A stretch of DNA of 64,000 nucleotides from Artemisia argyi (Eukaryota; Streptophyta; Magnoliopsida; Asterales; Asteraceae). The stretch's first letter is position 1; every line of letters starts with the position of its first letter. The position numbers were made by a program, and so were the translations under genes. The DNA lies in the NCBI GenBank assembly GCA_030686995.1, contig CM060696.1, forward strand, positions 116,575,449 through 116,639,448. The letters run 5' to 3'. The notes beneath the pieces were generated by a model. That model had not been told where the DNA came from, searched no databases, and worked only from the letters and a program-made list of their open reading frames with translations. Of this stretch, positions 1 to 12,689 are shown piece after piece.

Positions 1-1119
1 TATGGAACAATTTCATCATTAGTTATGAATTTATGTGGTTATTTTTCAGACCAAGAGGTGCTATGTATTTTTTAAACCATGCAACTCATTTATGTTATAG
101 GAAATTGAAGAACTAGAAGGAAAATTCTACGCAATTAATGCTCTTTTGAAGAATTGTGTTATTAGTGGTCATGTAAACATTAATACAAAAGATTTGGAAC
201 TTCAAGATAATTATAATAGATTAATAGTTATAAGGTGTTTGGATAAAAAATTCAATAGAAAAATATGTGATATAAATAAACTAGAAATCAATTCTTAAAA
301 ATACACAGTATATAAACCCCACACTAATTGGTAACTTTCGTAAGGTCTTTTGAAGTTTCTCTATGCATTGGTTGCCTCGGAGTCATGGTATTTGGTATTT
401 TTTACATGGATGTTTGTTGTCTAGAGTCATTGAAATCATGAAGTATATGCCTAAGTTCAGGTTCTTTTTACAAGTGAACAATTTTTACCTTAAAGAAAAT
501 GAAATACATAATAAACTACTGAATAAGAACATGAGTAGCTGTGAAAGCTCATTACTGCTCTAGGCACAATTAGTCATATGCTTATCCTTCAAAATACGAA
601 TTAGGTACCGGTGTTAGATTGTATTAGTTTGAACTACATGTCCATCTTTACCAATAAGTCAATAACAAATTTGATCTTATCAGCTGGCACAAGGAGGCAC
701 ACTATAAAATGCGGGAAATTGATAAGAGGAAATAACTAATGGAAGAAACTTTTTGAAAATTATTAGAGTTCCATATAGCTCTTTTAGGTAATTTGAAAAA
801 GTGGCATTGATTATCCTTGGGTTTGCTGGGAATTGTGGTTATATGTTAACTTCGAGTGGTATGAAGAACTATCAGACGATATAATTGTATTTTAAATGTG
901 AATTAAGATTTTCATTTTAAAAAAGTTTAAAATGGTTTCAACATACAGTAATTAAACTTTGTATATAAAGATGGCTCATGTCTATATAAGTACTATATAT
1001 GAACTTATACCACGTACATCAAATATAATTATAAATCAAAATTAAGAATCATAATAAATAAAAATATATTATTGAAAATTTTAGAAAAAACCCCGCGCGT
1101 GCGCGGGCATTATAACTAG
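1..1119 (+). mobile_element. Helitron, 3' terminal part
   Basis: The 3' end has the Helitron signature. A GC-rich hairpin has arms CCCGCGC (1092-1098) and GCGCGGG (1101-1107). An 8-bp spacer and the terminal CTAG (1116-1119) follow, then a host T at 1120. Helitrons end in a hairpin plus CTRR and insert between A and T without target duplication. No 5' TC terminus or Rep/helicase coding is visible, so the element starts upstream or is a non-autonomous derivative. The interior is AT-rich apart from the exon-like frame at 101-298. The start at 1 is only the window edge. Confidence 0.68.
101..298 (+). pseudogene. exon-like open frame inside the Helitron
   Basis: A 65-codon frame opens directly after a plausible splice acceptor (ttatgttatag, ending at 100) and ends at TAA 296-298. 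It begins EIEELEGKFYAINALLKNCV and is rich in Lys, Glu and Asn. It has no start codon, so it would be a terminal exon. I do not recognise the family. Helitrons often capture host exons, so this could be a captured terminal exon. A chance open frame in AT-rich DNA is the alternative. Confidence 0.3.
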
Positions 1120-1834
1120 TATATATATATATATAAAAGAATAAAAAATAAATAAATAAATCATTTCATGAAATTACTAGAACCTATTATCTCGAACTTT
1201 CTACGACTTGAAGATCTTTTCCTTATCGCTTGTTGTTGCGAATATGACCCAAATATAATATTATTTGAAATTAGTAGAACTTATCAAATTAAATATGGTT
1301 CAAATAAATTATAGCCGAGATTTACTAACTTTTTTAACTACACTATACTTATTTTGTGAAATATGATTATGACTTCACGGTCATATTCAAAATTAAATAA
1401 AAAATAAAAATTATGGTCACACATATTCAAAGACCAAGATCTTAACAACCAATCATAGTTTTAACTATTTGTCCACCGTCGAGTGGTTAAACTTATTAAA
1501 TATTTATTAATTAGCTATCAAAATATACTTGTCGAAGACATCCCTCATTCCCGTAAACGTTTCACATTGATGGCGTTACCAGAATTTGGCGACCCTTTTT
1601 GCGTTGTTCAAGGTTATGCCCTTCATCTTGGACTCTTGGGGACTAAATATCGGTATAGTTCTGAATTTTTTTGTTATAACCAAACAAAAAAATACAAAAT
1701 ATTTGTATTTGAGAAAACATTGAAAACAGATGGATGTTATCGGTGATTATGTTTGGACATCGAATTTTTTCAAAATTCATAATTATTCAGTTAGTTACAA
1801 GATTAATAATAACTCAGATGTATTGTTAGTGCTC
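1120..1834. other. AT-rich spacer
   Basis: The stretch begins with a short TA run (1120-1136) at the Helitron junction. It has no recognisable gene. The 87-codon frame at 1483-1746 shows no domain and no splice context that I can identify, and I treat it as chance. Confidence 0.5.
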
Positions 1835-1971
1835 TTAGAGCATCTTTAAAAAGAGGTAAAGGAAAGACTTTTTTTCCCTCCAAAAAGTCATTCATTGACT
1901 TTTCTTTATTGAAGCAATGATTTTTGTTTACAATGAGTTGAAGATCCTCAAGTTATTTAGTTATGCTCTAA
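1835..1971. mobile_element. possible small MITE
   Basis: A 137-bp segment is bounded by perfect 9-bp inverted ends, TTAGAGCAT (1835-1843) and ATGCTCTAA (1963-1971). The size and the GAGCAT-type terminus fit small plant MITEs. No convincing target duplication is visible and the inner ends match only weakly, so this remains tentative. Confidence 0.35.
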
Positions 1972-2569
1972 AATGTTATAAAAAAGCTTGTGTCATAATT
2001 TTTTTTTTCTTTTTTTAATGCTCTATGCATTGAGAATGCTTTTGTAAAACCTGAATCACTATTAATGTTAAAATAACATTATACATACTATCATTTGTCG
2101 ATCGATACGGCGTCATTTAACAAAGGGCAAAAACGACGCAGTATGGCCGAAAAACAATGTTGTAAGGCCCAAAACGATGTAGTTTAACACATTTTTCCAA
2201 ACAAACGACGTCGTCAACATTTTTCTAACGACCTTTGCACCAAAACGACCTTGTTTCTTCACTTTTCCGACTTTCTTATTTTATCCATAAACAACACAAA
2301 GGTTCCAGAACTTTTCTCACACACATACATACGCTCAATCATCGCATCAAAACCAAAATTAATTGCGGCATAAGATTGTAAATTCGTGGGGTGGTGTTGA
2401 TTTTCCTATATATTTGTTATTGTGTTTTAGGGTTCGCAAACACTAGCATTTTGTTAGGTTTGTTTTTATTTTTTTATAAAAAAAATATTTATGGGTTTCT
2501 GAAATTTTAATATGAAATCAAAAGTTTGTGTCGGTTAATTTGTAGGTTTCTGAAATTTGGTGCTTTTTG
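1972..2569. other. non-coding spacer with AACGAC motifs
   Basis: No gene is visible. Between about 2105 and 2260 the motif AAACGACG/AAACGATG recurs several times and includes the palindrome ACGACGTCGT. The 3' end of the copia pol relic fades out near 2570, so its missing reverse transcriptase and 3' LTR are not found here. Confidence 0.45.
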
Positions 2570-3515
2570 TTGCTAAGTTTTATAAGGAGCGCCCAGGTTG
2601 GTGTATAGGGGGATTGGGAGGAAGGATGAAGGTGTGAAAATGTATAAAGACCCTGTTGTACTTGGTGTGGTTCCAAAAATTCGGGTAAAAGGAATTTCAT
2701 TGTTTATGATGCGAGAGGGTAAAACATTTAACAAATAAATGGCTATATTAAGAGCTTCAATCCAATAATTAGGGTAGATGAGACTGAAATAATAATGTGC
2801 GAATAAGGTTATTGATGGTACGAATCATCCTTTTAGATTTCTCATTTTGTTGTAAAGTATGTGGACAAGAAAAGCGAAACTAAATCCCATTATCAGCAAA
2901 TAACTTATGAAAGGCGTGGTTGCCAAATTCACCACCATGGTCACACTGAAATGACTTTATTTCACACTTAAATTAAGTACGAACAAAGGTATGAAACAAC
3001 ATAAATTAGGACAAAACATCAAATTTATTAACTAACGGATAAACCCAAACATATTGCGAATAAAGATCCAGAAATAAAAGTTAGTATTTAAATCCAGAAA
3101 GACTCGGAATTGAAGAAGTCCACAAGACTAAGTGTACAATATCAAAACAAGACTGAACCGAAGTATAAGAACTAACATATGGAAGTTTCATGTGTTTGCC
3201 AAGCTGACAAGCATGACAAAGAACGGGAGACTTCTCTTTATTGCATGAAATAGAATTCCTAGAAAGAACACGACATAACACTTCACTTCCTGGATGTCCA
3301 AGACGTTGGTGCCACGTATACTGACTGGTGAGAAAAGCATGAAGAATGGTGGAGGGCTTCGTAACAGGGTAAAGATCTCCAGTTCAATCACATCGGAGCA
3401 GCACCCGACGAATTAGAAAGTCCTTAACAGAAAAACCAAAAGGGTCAAACTCAACTGTACAATAATTATCACGAACAAATTAACGAACTGAAATTAAATT
3501 TTTGACAATATTGGG
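2570..3515 (-). pseudogene. copia pol relic: GAG-pre-integrase and integrase
   Basis: The reverse strand encodes the stretch PNIVKNLISVR, the pre-integrase motif TWHQRLGHPGSEVL, the zinc-binding CHACQLGKH, and integrase-core pieces including CDHGGEFGN. These are typical of plant copia. The frame has many stops and shifts, for example a stop right after ISVR. The first catalytic Asp (normally in HSDLW) reads Val in HLVLW. Homology weakens after NEIPFTRIFGT and ends near 2570. It is cut at 3515 by the gypsy LTR and is non-functional. Confidence 0.85.
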
Positions 3516-6103
3516 TGTAACAACCGTGGTTTTAGCAGGTCAGTTTGACTGATAGTCTTGACTCGGTTGACGTTTGTTTGGTGTGTCCTAGGTGATTTAA
3601 GTGATATATATGTGATATAGGTGAGTTTTAGTACTAAATCCCTTTGTGTGGTGTTGTTTTTGTGAGTGAGTAATGTTGATATTTGGGAAAGTTCATTTTT
3701 GATCGCCTTTGTGGTGTAGAAATGACTTGTGAAGTTTCGGTGTTTTGTGTTTTTGCGTAACGAGTCTTCGTTCATGTATTTGAGCGTTAGCAAGTTACGA
3801 GGAGCTTGTTTTTATGTGTTATACATTTATAAAGGGTGAAAATCTATTTTTGGAAACTTTATTTTTGAAAATGATAATTTTCCGGTTTGTCGTAAAAACT
3901 GAGGTTTATCGCGTAAGGCGCTAGGATTAGCTACGGGTGTTTATAAAATATGAAAAGTATGAGGTTTTGAGTGTAATAAATTAATTTAATAAAAAAAATT
4001 AAAAAATATATAAGTATATAAAAATTCGGCTAGAAAGGGATAAGGGGGAAAAAGGAAACCCAATTTGAGTCCAAATATGACTCTTAGGCCCAAGGATTAT
4101 CCATAATTAATATATATACCAACCCAAACACCCCTTGAACGTTTTTTTTACTGGTTTTTGGTCATTCAAGAGAGGCAAAGGAAGGACGATAAAATTAGGG
4201 TTTATAATTGTGAAGCAATAATCAAGAATCAAGGTAAAATTCTTAAAATAAATGTTCAATTGTTTGATTAATTAATATAATTCATGTAATAATTATATGA
4301 TGGATTAGGGTTTGTGTTAACTTCTGTAAATTAATGTTATTAAACATGTTGGGATCAATAATTAGTAATAGTATGATGTTTGGTTAAGAGAATTGAGCGT
4401 AAAACATGCTAGTTATTGAGTTAGGGTTTGGACAGAAAAGTAGTGCTGTAAAGATGTGAGTGTAATTAACATATGGTTAGGAGTTAGGTCACGAATTTTT
4501 GGTCTAAATTGAAGTATAATGAAAGAGATTTCCAAAAAGTCCGGCCACGATTGATTTCAAGGTCGGAAAGTTGGTCTTTTGATTTTTCTTTGTTAAGGTG
4601 TCAAAGCTGTCAAACCGGGACAGAATTTGGGTAAAAGTTTGAGGGTGAGTTGTGGTTGTAAAAGTGGTATTTTGACTAGCCCTTCTGGAATAGTTAAGTA
4701 TTAGGTTATAATAGACTACCACGAAAAGGATTCGCTATAAAAACTTGTGGAAGTATTTTATGTTAATTAAAACTTTTTGGTGTGCGTTGAGATCCGAATT
4801 TGAGTAGTTGACAAGTTTGATTTTCTTTTGAGTAGTTGTGTGTGTTATTGGTCCATGGCCTTCTGGGATTAGCTTTTATGCTTATGAGAGACCATGGTAA
4901 ATTTTTGGTGTGAGTTGTTGAGCTTTAATTGTCGTGATTTCATGTGGGCGAATGTACCCAAAAATTCTGCGTTTTCTGATTTTAAAAATGCAAGGGATTT
5001 AGTGAGTGTTAGGTTATGGTAATGGTTAGTATGGTGTCTAGGAGATCGATGGTGGGTCATATGAAGTCTTAGACATCCATCATATGTGTATTACATGGGT
5101 TATAGCTTTTAGCTTGACCTTGTGTAACGTGGACTTATTTGTGTTGTTTAGATTTGTGATTTGTGTTGTGGAAGCTGCAAGGTTTGAGGTGAGTTCATAG
5201 TCCCATATTTTTACTTTGTTTTAAACTTGGGATGGGAATGATTCTTGTCTTAAATAGTTTGAATTACTGTGATTATGTGTATGTGTCTGTCAAAGAGCTT
5301 GGACTTATAATGTTATTGTATGTATGCTATATGTGAATGATATGTTATGTGATGTTATTGTGTGGTCCAATTGGAGAGTAATACTCCTACTCGTATCAGA
5401 TTATGTGGATTGGATAATGTGATGATAATGCTGTGTGATCCAATTGGGGGGGGGGGGGAGTATCCAATTGGAGAGTAATACTCCTACTCGTTACTAGTCT
5501 GTGTGGTCCAATTGGGAGGGTGCTTACCCTGTTGCTCGTGCATACGACCTAATTGGAGAGTAGCATCCCTACTCACTTTTATTCTGTCTGGTCCGATCGG
5601 AGGGTATTAATTTACCCAATTTTTTGGAGTGGGGGTCACGTTACGGCCCGGTATGTTGTGAATTTGGATCGGTGGGCACGTTCCTCCCGATGGTTACCTT
5701 ATGTGTGATGTTGGCTTGTGAATACATGTAGCTTATATGATAACTGTAATTATTTGTCCAGCTATATTTTATAATCACAGTGATTTTGGTTGCCTAGTGT
5801 GTATGAGTCTTAAACCTATGAATCTCACCAACATTATGTTGACGTTTTAAGCATCATTTTCAGGTGAGCATTCTAAGGCTATGATAGAAGGAAGTGATTA
5901 GACGAGACCTTAGTTGCATTGGAAGTGGTTTATCTGTGCATTTGGAGTTTATCATGTTGTTTTCCTTTCGGGTATTGTTATGACACTTTGTGTCTATACT
6001 TTGCCATTTTATTGCATGTAGTTATTCTCTATATAGACACCATGTGTTGTGATGATATCCATGAAGTTACACCCTCGCGTTTCCGCCTTGGCGAGGTGTG
6101 ACA
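3516..6103 (+). repeat. 5' LTR of the gypsy element
   Basis: The LTR starts TGTAACAACCGTGG and ends GGCGAGGTGTGACA, two bases before the primer-binding site. Its first 1.7 kb recurs at 14844-16565 with only scattered differences, which identifies the pair. From about 5342 to 5600 it contains a degenerate tandem array of TCCAATTGGAGAGTA units with a run of 12 or more G near 5445-5458. ORFs inside it are not conserved between the copies as proteins and are taken as chance. Confidence 0.92.
5342..5600. repeat. degenerate minisatellite in the LTR
   Basis: Units built on GTCCAATTGGAGAGTA followed by ATACTCCTACTCG recur about five times with variable spacing. They include the dyad CCAATTGG. The array lies in the 5' LTR only because the matching part of the 3' LTR has been deleted. 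Confidence 0.7.
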
Positions 6104-6106
6104 GAT

Positions 6107-6119
6107 TGGTATCAGAGCC
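6107..6119 (+). other. primer-binding site (tRNA-iMet)
   Basis: TGGTATCAGAGCC lies three bases after the 5' LTR end. It is complementary to the 3' end of plant initiator methionine tRNA, the usual primer for chromovirus and many copia elements. It fixes both the LTR border and the plus orientation. Confidence 0.88.
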
Positions 6120-7619
6120 TTGGTTATAGAGAAGTAGGTGGTTGAACCTAGACTATAACCTAGGAGTCCTTCATATAGTTGCATTTAGGATCTATGTGTA
6201 AGTATAGTATTTTATATGTCTATTTTCTTATATTTATGAGATGTTTTATTGAGTTTTCGGACGTCTATTCTATCCCCTATATGTAGTATTGTATATATCG
6301 ACTTTATTATATCGTCTTCCGCGCGTAAGATGCATCGTTGGACTACCGTTGTCGTTATCGGATGCGAGAGAGGTGGTAGGATGAAGCGGACTAACCGCAG
6401 AATCCGAGTGTCTGATAGCATGTATCCATGTTCGGACAAGGAGAGGACGTTTATGGGAAACATTGGTGGAGTAGAAGTGGAGAGTTTTGGAACCACGGTG
6501 ACTTCTTGAGATGGAGCCATTACCAAATACCCTTGGTAGTGTTCTCACTTCACATAGGAAGGAGAGGTGGTTTAGTCTAAACCTCATGATTTGTATGCAC
6601 TTGTGAATTATATGGAATTGGAAGAAAGAATAGAGATGGTTTTGTATGTTGTCGATTTCCTCAACGTATAGGAAATAGGAATGAGTGGTTGAGTAAAGAT
6701 GAAAGGGGAGTTAGGATGGAATAATGTGGATTCGGATTTGGAGTCCACATCGAGCAGTAAGTTTAACCGATATGAGTGGGGAGGCAAGTGCGAGAATGGA
6801 GTTTGAAGCCATTGTGCGACGTCTTTTGTTTTGTGTTATGTTTTGGAATTCGTATATTGTCTTTTGCCATATGGAGCCATGTTGGAGCGTGATTACTATT
6901 GGATATTGGATCGACCTTATCCAAGTGATTTTGATTATAGAGTTTACGTGATCGTTGGAATTGTTCCATGTGAGATGATTGTTTGCGACGTCTTGTGTTT
7001 TTGTTGCATGATGTGTTGTCATAGGAGGGAGTACACTTGTGAAAGGGGGTATAGATAATTATGGTGGCCAACATAATTATACATGCGTCACAACACAAGT
7101 GGACTTGCAAGTATGATAACATGGATTGCATGGTGTATTAGGTGCTATGTGGTATATGTGTGTTATCATTGAGATGTGTGGTTTTGGAAGTAAGTATGCG
7201 TGTGAAATAGGTCTTATAACTATGGTCGCGAACATAATTATAAGGGTATCACACATGTGGACTTGTGACCATTATTGCATTGATTAATGTTTATTGTTAT
7301 ATGTTGTGGTAGATGGTATGTGATATCATGTTGGTGATGGCTGTATGGTTACAGAAGTATTCTCTTAACCGTTTGGGCAGTCGTTATATGTTGGGGTGTG
7401 TAGGTGGTAAGATTTCATCCTACCTATCATATGTTGATACCTCAATTATCGGTGGGTACTTATATTGTGGTATTTAAGTTGATTCGTTTGCTAGACACTC
7501 TGTTTGTATACCTAATTCTTTGGTTGGCATTCCTATTCGTACCATGATGGTACAGATGCCATATTCTTTCTATTCGGCGTCATGATAGGTGTTGGGTAAT
7601 CGAATTCGTTTTGTTGGAT
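6120..7619 (+). other. gypsy leader and decayed gag region
   Basis: This stretch should hold the leader and gag of the gypsy element. I cannot recognise a gag domain or zinc knuckle. Several short frames on both strands overlap one another (for example around 6212-6590 and 6711-7131), as expected of decayed coding DNA. Positions 7615-7619 (TGGAT) are the left copy of the target duplication of the nested solo LTR. Confidence 0.5.
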
Positions 7620-10600
7620 TGATGAGTATGTAAATACTCATCATTTTTACCTATTATGAGCTGCCAAAACATCTTAAAACACTCAAAATTGCATCAAAAT
7701 ACTGAAAATATCCCAGGAATGTGTTTTATATGTTTCAGATGCAAAATAATCAAAAACAGATGAAAAACGAACAAAGTTTGCATAATTGTCACTTTCAGTC
7801 CCTCATCTTTCAAAAGTTATCAAATCTAGTCCCTGGTTATTCTAAAAACTTGAAAAAGTCACCAAAGGTCCTTTTTGAATCACAAAATTACATAATTAAT
7901 CCTTTGGTGTAAAGTTTCACAATATTACAAGTTTAGTCCCTCAACTTTGAAAATTGACAAAAATGGTCCCTGGGATATAAAAAACTTTTAGAAAAATAAT
8001 TTTTGTCCTTGTACTTCTCATCTATGGCAGGAATGGTCCTTGGTTGCAAAGTTTGGTGAAATTACATGTTTGGTCCCTAAAGTTTACAAGTTGGCAGATT
8101 TGATCCCTGGAATTTCAAAAATGGAAAAAGTCAACTATGGTCCTCATACTATTAAGGATTGGCAAGTTTCATCCTTGTGAGAACTTTGGGAGAATGGCAA
8201 AATAGGTCCCTTAATTTTCAGGAAATTACAAAATTGGTCCTTGTGTTAATTCCTATACCAAACCGGACCCTTAATATCAAAATACCCCAAATACAAATCC
8301 AATCCAAACATAAAAACACACCCAGCCCATTCCCTTACCCCAAGCCCAACCCTTAGCCCACCAAAACCTAAGAACCGTTTTAAATAATACTCCAGGGTCA
8401 AACTAAGTCAAACACACCACCCCCTTCACCCCTTCCCTCCCACTTGCACCCTGCAAGCCATCACCTCACCTCTCCCACCATCTCCATCACATCCTCCACC
8501 GCCCACACCACTATCACCTAACAAACAAACCACATTAAATGCCACCCCCTATTGCAATATTAAACAGGTTTCACTCACTTCCATTTTCCCGCCAAAATCC
8601 CATCTAAAGTTAGGATCAATTCAGAGCATTTTAATGGTCAAGATTGGGTGGGATATGATCAGAGAGGGTTCAGAAACCCTAATCATCAGCTATAAATAGA
8701 AGAGAAGAGCCAAGGAAAGAGTATTAGCATAATTTAGTAGTTTTTATGTCGTATAAGTAAATTTCAAGTTTTTATTGTATAATTTAGCTTTCAAATAGTG
8801 TAATTCATGTTTTCAGTGTATTCTTAAGTCTTTCCATTAATAAAAATCAAGTTTTAGTTGAAATCTCAGTGTATGCAATTTCCATTTTATTTCAAAAATC
8901 TCATTATACTTAATTATAGTTTATGTTTTAAGGTATGGACTCTTAGGCACATGTAAGCTCCTAGAAAGCTTATAAAAGCTTTTAGAAACCCTTAAAAACC
9001 AGTTAGTATCATAAACAAGAAAATAAAAAAAATCAGAAAAATTAAAGAAAAAATAAAAATTGCAGGTTGAAGATTGTAGATTGCTGGAGCATGGTAAATT
9101 ATGGATGGCCATGGGTTTAGTGGCTTTTGGAAGCCTGTAGGATTGGTTTGTGGTCCTTGATTCATGGTGTTAGCAGGATTGCACCTTGTAAGATTTTAAA
9201 CTCATTTATGTGTTTTCACTGTAGCATAGCTTAAATTATTGCTTATTTAGCTTATCTGTGCTTGTTTAGTGTTAGTTAGTGATAATATTGCCTTAAATCA
9301 GTAGCTTGTTTATTGGAAATCATAGTTGCTTCATATACCTAGTTTAACAGTTAAAATTAGATTAGTTAGTAATCTTGGGATCTTGTTGTTAAAACTAGTG
9401 TTTCAGTGCTTAATTCAGTTTAACTTAACATATGTCCACATCTGAAATCAAGTTCATGGCTTAAATCTTTGAAACTCTTTGAAAATCTAATTTTCATAAG
9501 TTTTTAGGGGTGTTTGGATTTTGTTGTTTCACTGAGGTAAAAAGGTTTTTATTGATCACTTGTGCTTAGAACATGTTCAACTAGTTCCTATTAAGTCAGA
9601 AACACCATAAAATCTAGTGGTCATTTGTGAAAAAGTCAAAATTCCTTTTGATTTGATCTCAATTGTTGTCTGTTAAGAGATTTAAGTCCAAACCTCATCA
9701 AATCTTTCAAAAAGTAGTTGTTCTAGCTTACTTAGGTCTTATCATAGCTTAATTTAACTTAATTAGTGCTTAAATCTAGGTAGAATCTCACAAAAGTCAA
9801 CTTAAGCTCATAATTTCAAAAAGTTAAAAGTACACTTGTTTCAGAAATCCAAAATTTGGGAGATTTATTGTGAATTTTGTGTTAGGATTGAGACCTTGAT
9901 CTTTTCAGAAGTTAATATTTGTCACCTAATCTACAAGTTTCCACAATCAGCTTATTTTTAGGATTTTTATTAGAGCTTGTGCAAGAGCTTATTTTGACCT
10001 GCAGGGCAAGTACATGCCCTCTGCACAGGTTCTTGGTCAATATTCCAAGCTTCTTTGTGATTGACCCTATGGGCCCCACACCCTGTACCCTAGCTTTTTA
10101 GGAAGCTCTCCACCTCAGCTTATTGAGGGAGTGCTTATTTTGTCCCTTAGACCTTTTGCCCTCAGCTTAATTGACCCACCTTTGTAGCTTGTCTCAGAAC
10201 CTATACTGAGTCACTCAGTGTTTGAGACCAAGTTCCAAAGCCTACCCAGTGCTCATTAATAAGCCATAAGCCCAGCTTATTGGCTTATTTTAGAGTTGAC
10301 CAGTCAACCTTCATAGTTCAAGTCTTGTTTTGGACCCACCTTGACTTCTGTGGACCCCACAGAGGTTCAAAACCCCTTGGTTTGGCCTGTTTAGGCCTTG
10401 TGTGTTGATTAAGTGCTTATTTGTTCTCAGAAGCTTATTCTGAGTGCTTATTTGTTCCATATTGCTTATTTCAAATTGTAAATCATCTGTTTATGCTTAG
10501 TTGTTCATTTCTCAGCTTTTTCAAATTGTGCAAAGTCCTAATAAGCTAATAAGTCCACTGTTAAGCACAAGGGGGTGCACATAGCTTATTATTAAGCTAT

Positions 10601-11823
10601 TTCAAAAGTGTTTTCACAAAAGTTGCTCATTTTTAGCTATAAACATCTTTCAATAAGAAAAACCAACAAAAAAACCAAATTTAAAAATAGTGATAGCTTC
10701 TATTTAATAGAATTTTAAATTTTAATTTTTCTTCTCAGCTTATTAATAAGCTTTTCATCATTTTTATATTTTTCTAAATTTTCTTTTACCTTAAAGTATT
10801 TTCAGTAATTTTCCTAGATTTTTCTCTTTTCATTTAATAATGATTAGAATTAATATTAGTTTAATTAAATAATTAAGTAACATTAGTAATTAAATAGTTT
10901 TCTTAATTTTTAATTAACAACAGTAGGCTTTTATATTTTTCCTAAGTTCTATAAATCATTTAGGATTTTTAGAAAATAGTTTCTTAAATTCTACTGTTCA
11001 CTTTTTAATTTTCTTAATTAATTTAGTTAAATTAGGTTTTAATCATTTAATAAGTAAATAATTAGTAAAATAGTCTAAATATAATTTTTAGAAACTTTTT
11101 AGAATTTTTTAGGATTCCTGTGATGGTTAATTAGTTTTATAAAATTTTCTTTAATTTTCTAAGTCAATTTTAGTATAATTAGTAATTTAAAATAGTTTAA
11201 ATAGTTTAATTGATATTATTAGTATTTAATTAACAGAAAATCCACAAGAAGACAAAAATACATATTTTTAATTTAATTTTATCTTAAGTCATTTTAGAAT
11301 TTTAGAAATTAATTTTGTAATTATCTAGTTTAAATTTGTATTATTAAGTTTTTAAGTTAATTAGTTTAATTAAATAGTTAAATAGTTTTATTTAGAAAAT
11401 TAAATATTAAATAATAAAAAAATTCAAAAAAATAATTTTCTTTTAAAATTAAGTTTGTAAAAGTTTCACTTGCACCCCCTGTAGTTGTAAAATTGTTTAA
11501 ATCTCACCTTTTTCTCTGTCTGTAATCAAATCTGATTTTCAATTTGTGTTTGTGTAATCATATCTGTATATCTGTTATTGTTAATATTGTTTCAAATTGT
11601 CCAAATACCAAGGTATCAGTAGTATAATCACTTCCCAATCATCTTTGGTTACTGTCCTCAGTGCCACTCATTCTCAAAAACGTTTTCAAACACCATTTCA
11701 ATCTCGTCGGGACATAACGACCCGGGGACAAAACTATACTATCCACGGAGCATTGACTCTAGGCAGTTTGACTTTATTGACCAAATCACTTGGTTAATTT
11801 AGTTGACCGTTTAGGCTCAGTCA
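7620..11823 (+). mobile_element. Athila-type solo LTR inside the gypsy element
   Basis: This 4204-bp insertion begins TGATGAGTAT and ends GGCTCAGTCA, flanked by the 5-bp duplication TGGAT (7615-7619 and 11824-11828). It has no internal coding region, primer site or second LTR, so it is a solo LTR left by LTR-LTR recombination. It is sense on the plus strand, opposite to the other Athila-type LTRs. Kinship with them shows in the terminal palindrome (7620-7643), the GTCCCT-containing repeats (7780-8270), the AGCTTATT-rich middle, and the shared U5 motif with TCGGGACATAACGA near 11707-11720. Confidence 0.88.
7780..8270. repeat. degenerate GTCCCT repeat array
   Basis: The motif TTTGGTCCCT or TTTAGTCCCTC recurs about every 30-45 bp for roughly 500 bp, each time followed by a short A/T-rich segment. 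The same array in reverse complement is in the other Athila-type LTRs (about 19960-20240, 24170-24490 and 35140-35460). It is therefore a structural part of these LTRs and not a local duplication. Confidence 0.7.
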
Positions 11824-11828
11824 TGGAT

Positions 11829-12689
11829 ACTGGTTCGTTTCTTTGGTTATTCCATACATTCATTCCTCGGATGAATGTTATACTATTCTTCAAGTATTGT
11901 TGGTTCGTGACGAGTTGGTGTGGATATTTGAACCCTCATTTACACACATCAATTGGATTTCGTGACATGTTTTGTGACCTGTTAGTATCAGTGTTTTTCT
12001 ATGATTTTGGTTTGATCATTGTGCGAATGAGTCTGTAAGTTCATCGTTTGGTTTGCAATGTATTTGCGTGAGTGTTCACTGGTATGAGTTTGTTTGAGGA
12101 TTATTTTGATTACGGAATTCTTCAATGTCTTTCGCTTTCGATTAAGAGGTTGTGTTAGAGTCTTTATGGCATTTTACAAATTCGTTTTGAGTATTTCAAG
12201 GTCGCTTGATGGAAACTAATATTTTTATGGGAAATGAACTGTGAAAAAAAATGGTTATGTTGATGTCTTACATAAAATGGTTTATATAGATTTTATAAAA
12301 AAAAATGTATAAGTTTAAGATATGTCTTGTGAAAAACGGTGTTCATTTGTTTTTGGGAAGGTCGAGTACGGGAATAAGAACTGTCTATGGTTCTCATTTA
12401 CCAAACTTGTTATGTATTTGGTTCATCGAGTGTTTCTTTCGTTGAGGTACGCTTGTGGATGTTTTATGGGTACGTGTATTTTATATTTTCTTGGGTTTTC
12501 ATGAACATTTTATCCGTGTCTATTTTTATTGGGGGAAAATTTCTCCTTGTATTTTTCTAGCTTTGATTTTGATGTTCGTTACTTCGCTAGTCGGTAATTC
12601 GTACCCCTTTTGAGTTCGTTGATATACGTTTTAGTTCGACCGGTTTCATGGTTCGCGTCGTTTACTTAGGATAGGTTGTCGTTTTGATT
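11829..12689 (+). other. decayed gypsy internal region
   Basis: By position this should correspond to protease and the N-terminal reverse transcriptase of the gypsy element. I see no DSGA protease motif and no YVDD-type RT motif. The short frames at 11790-12038 and 12322-12504 do not resemble pol. Recognisable coding resumes near 12690. Confidence 0.5.

Noticed and set aside
6212..7131. Cluster of 75-122 codon ORFs on both strands as host genes
   Set aside because: They overlap each other, have no domain, and lie just after a retrotransposon primer site where decayed gag is expected.
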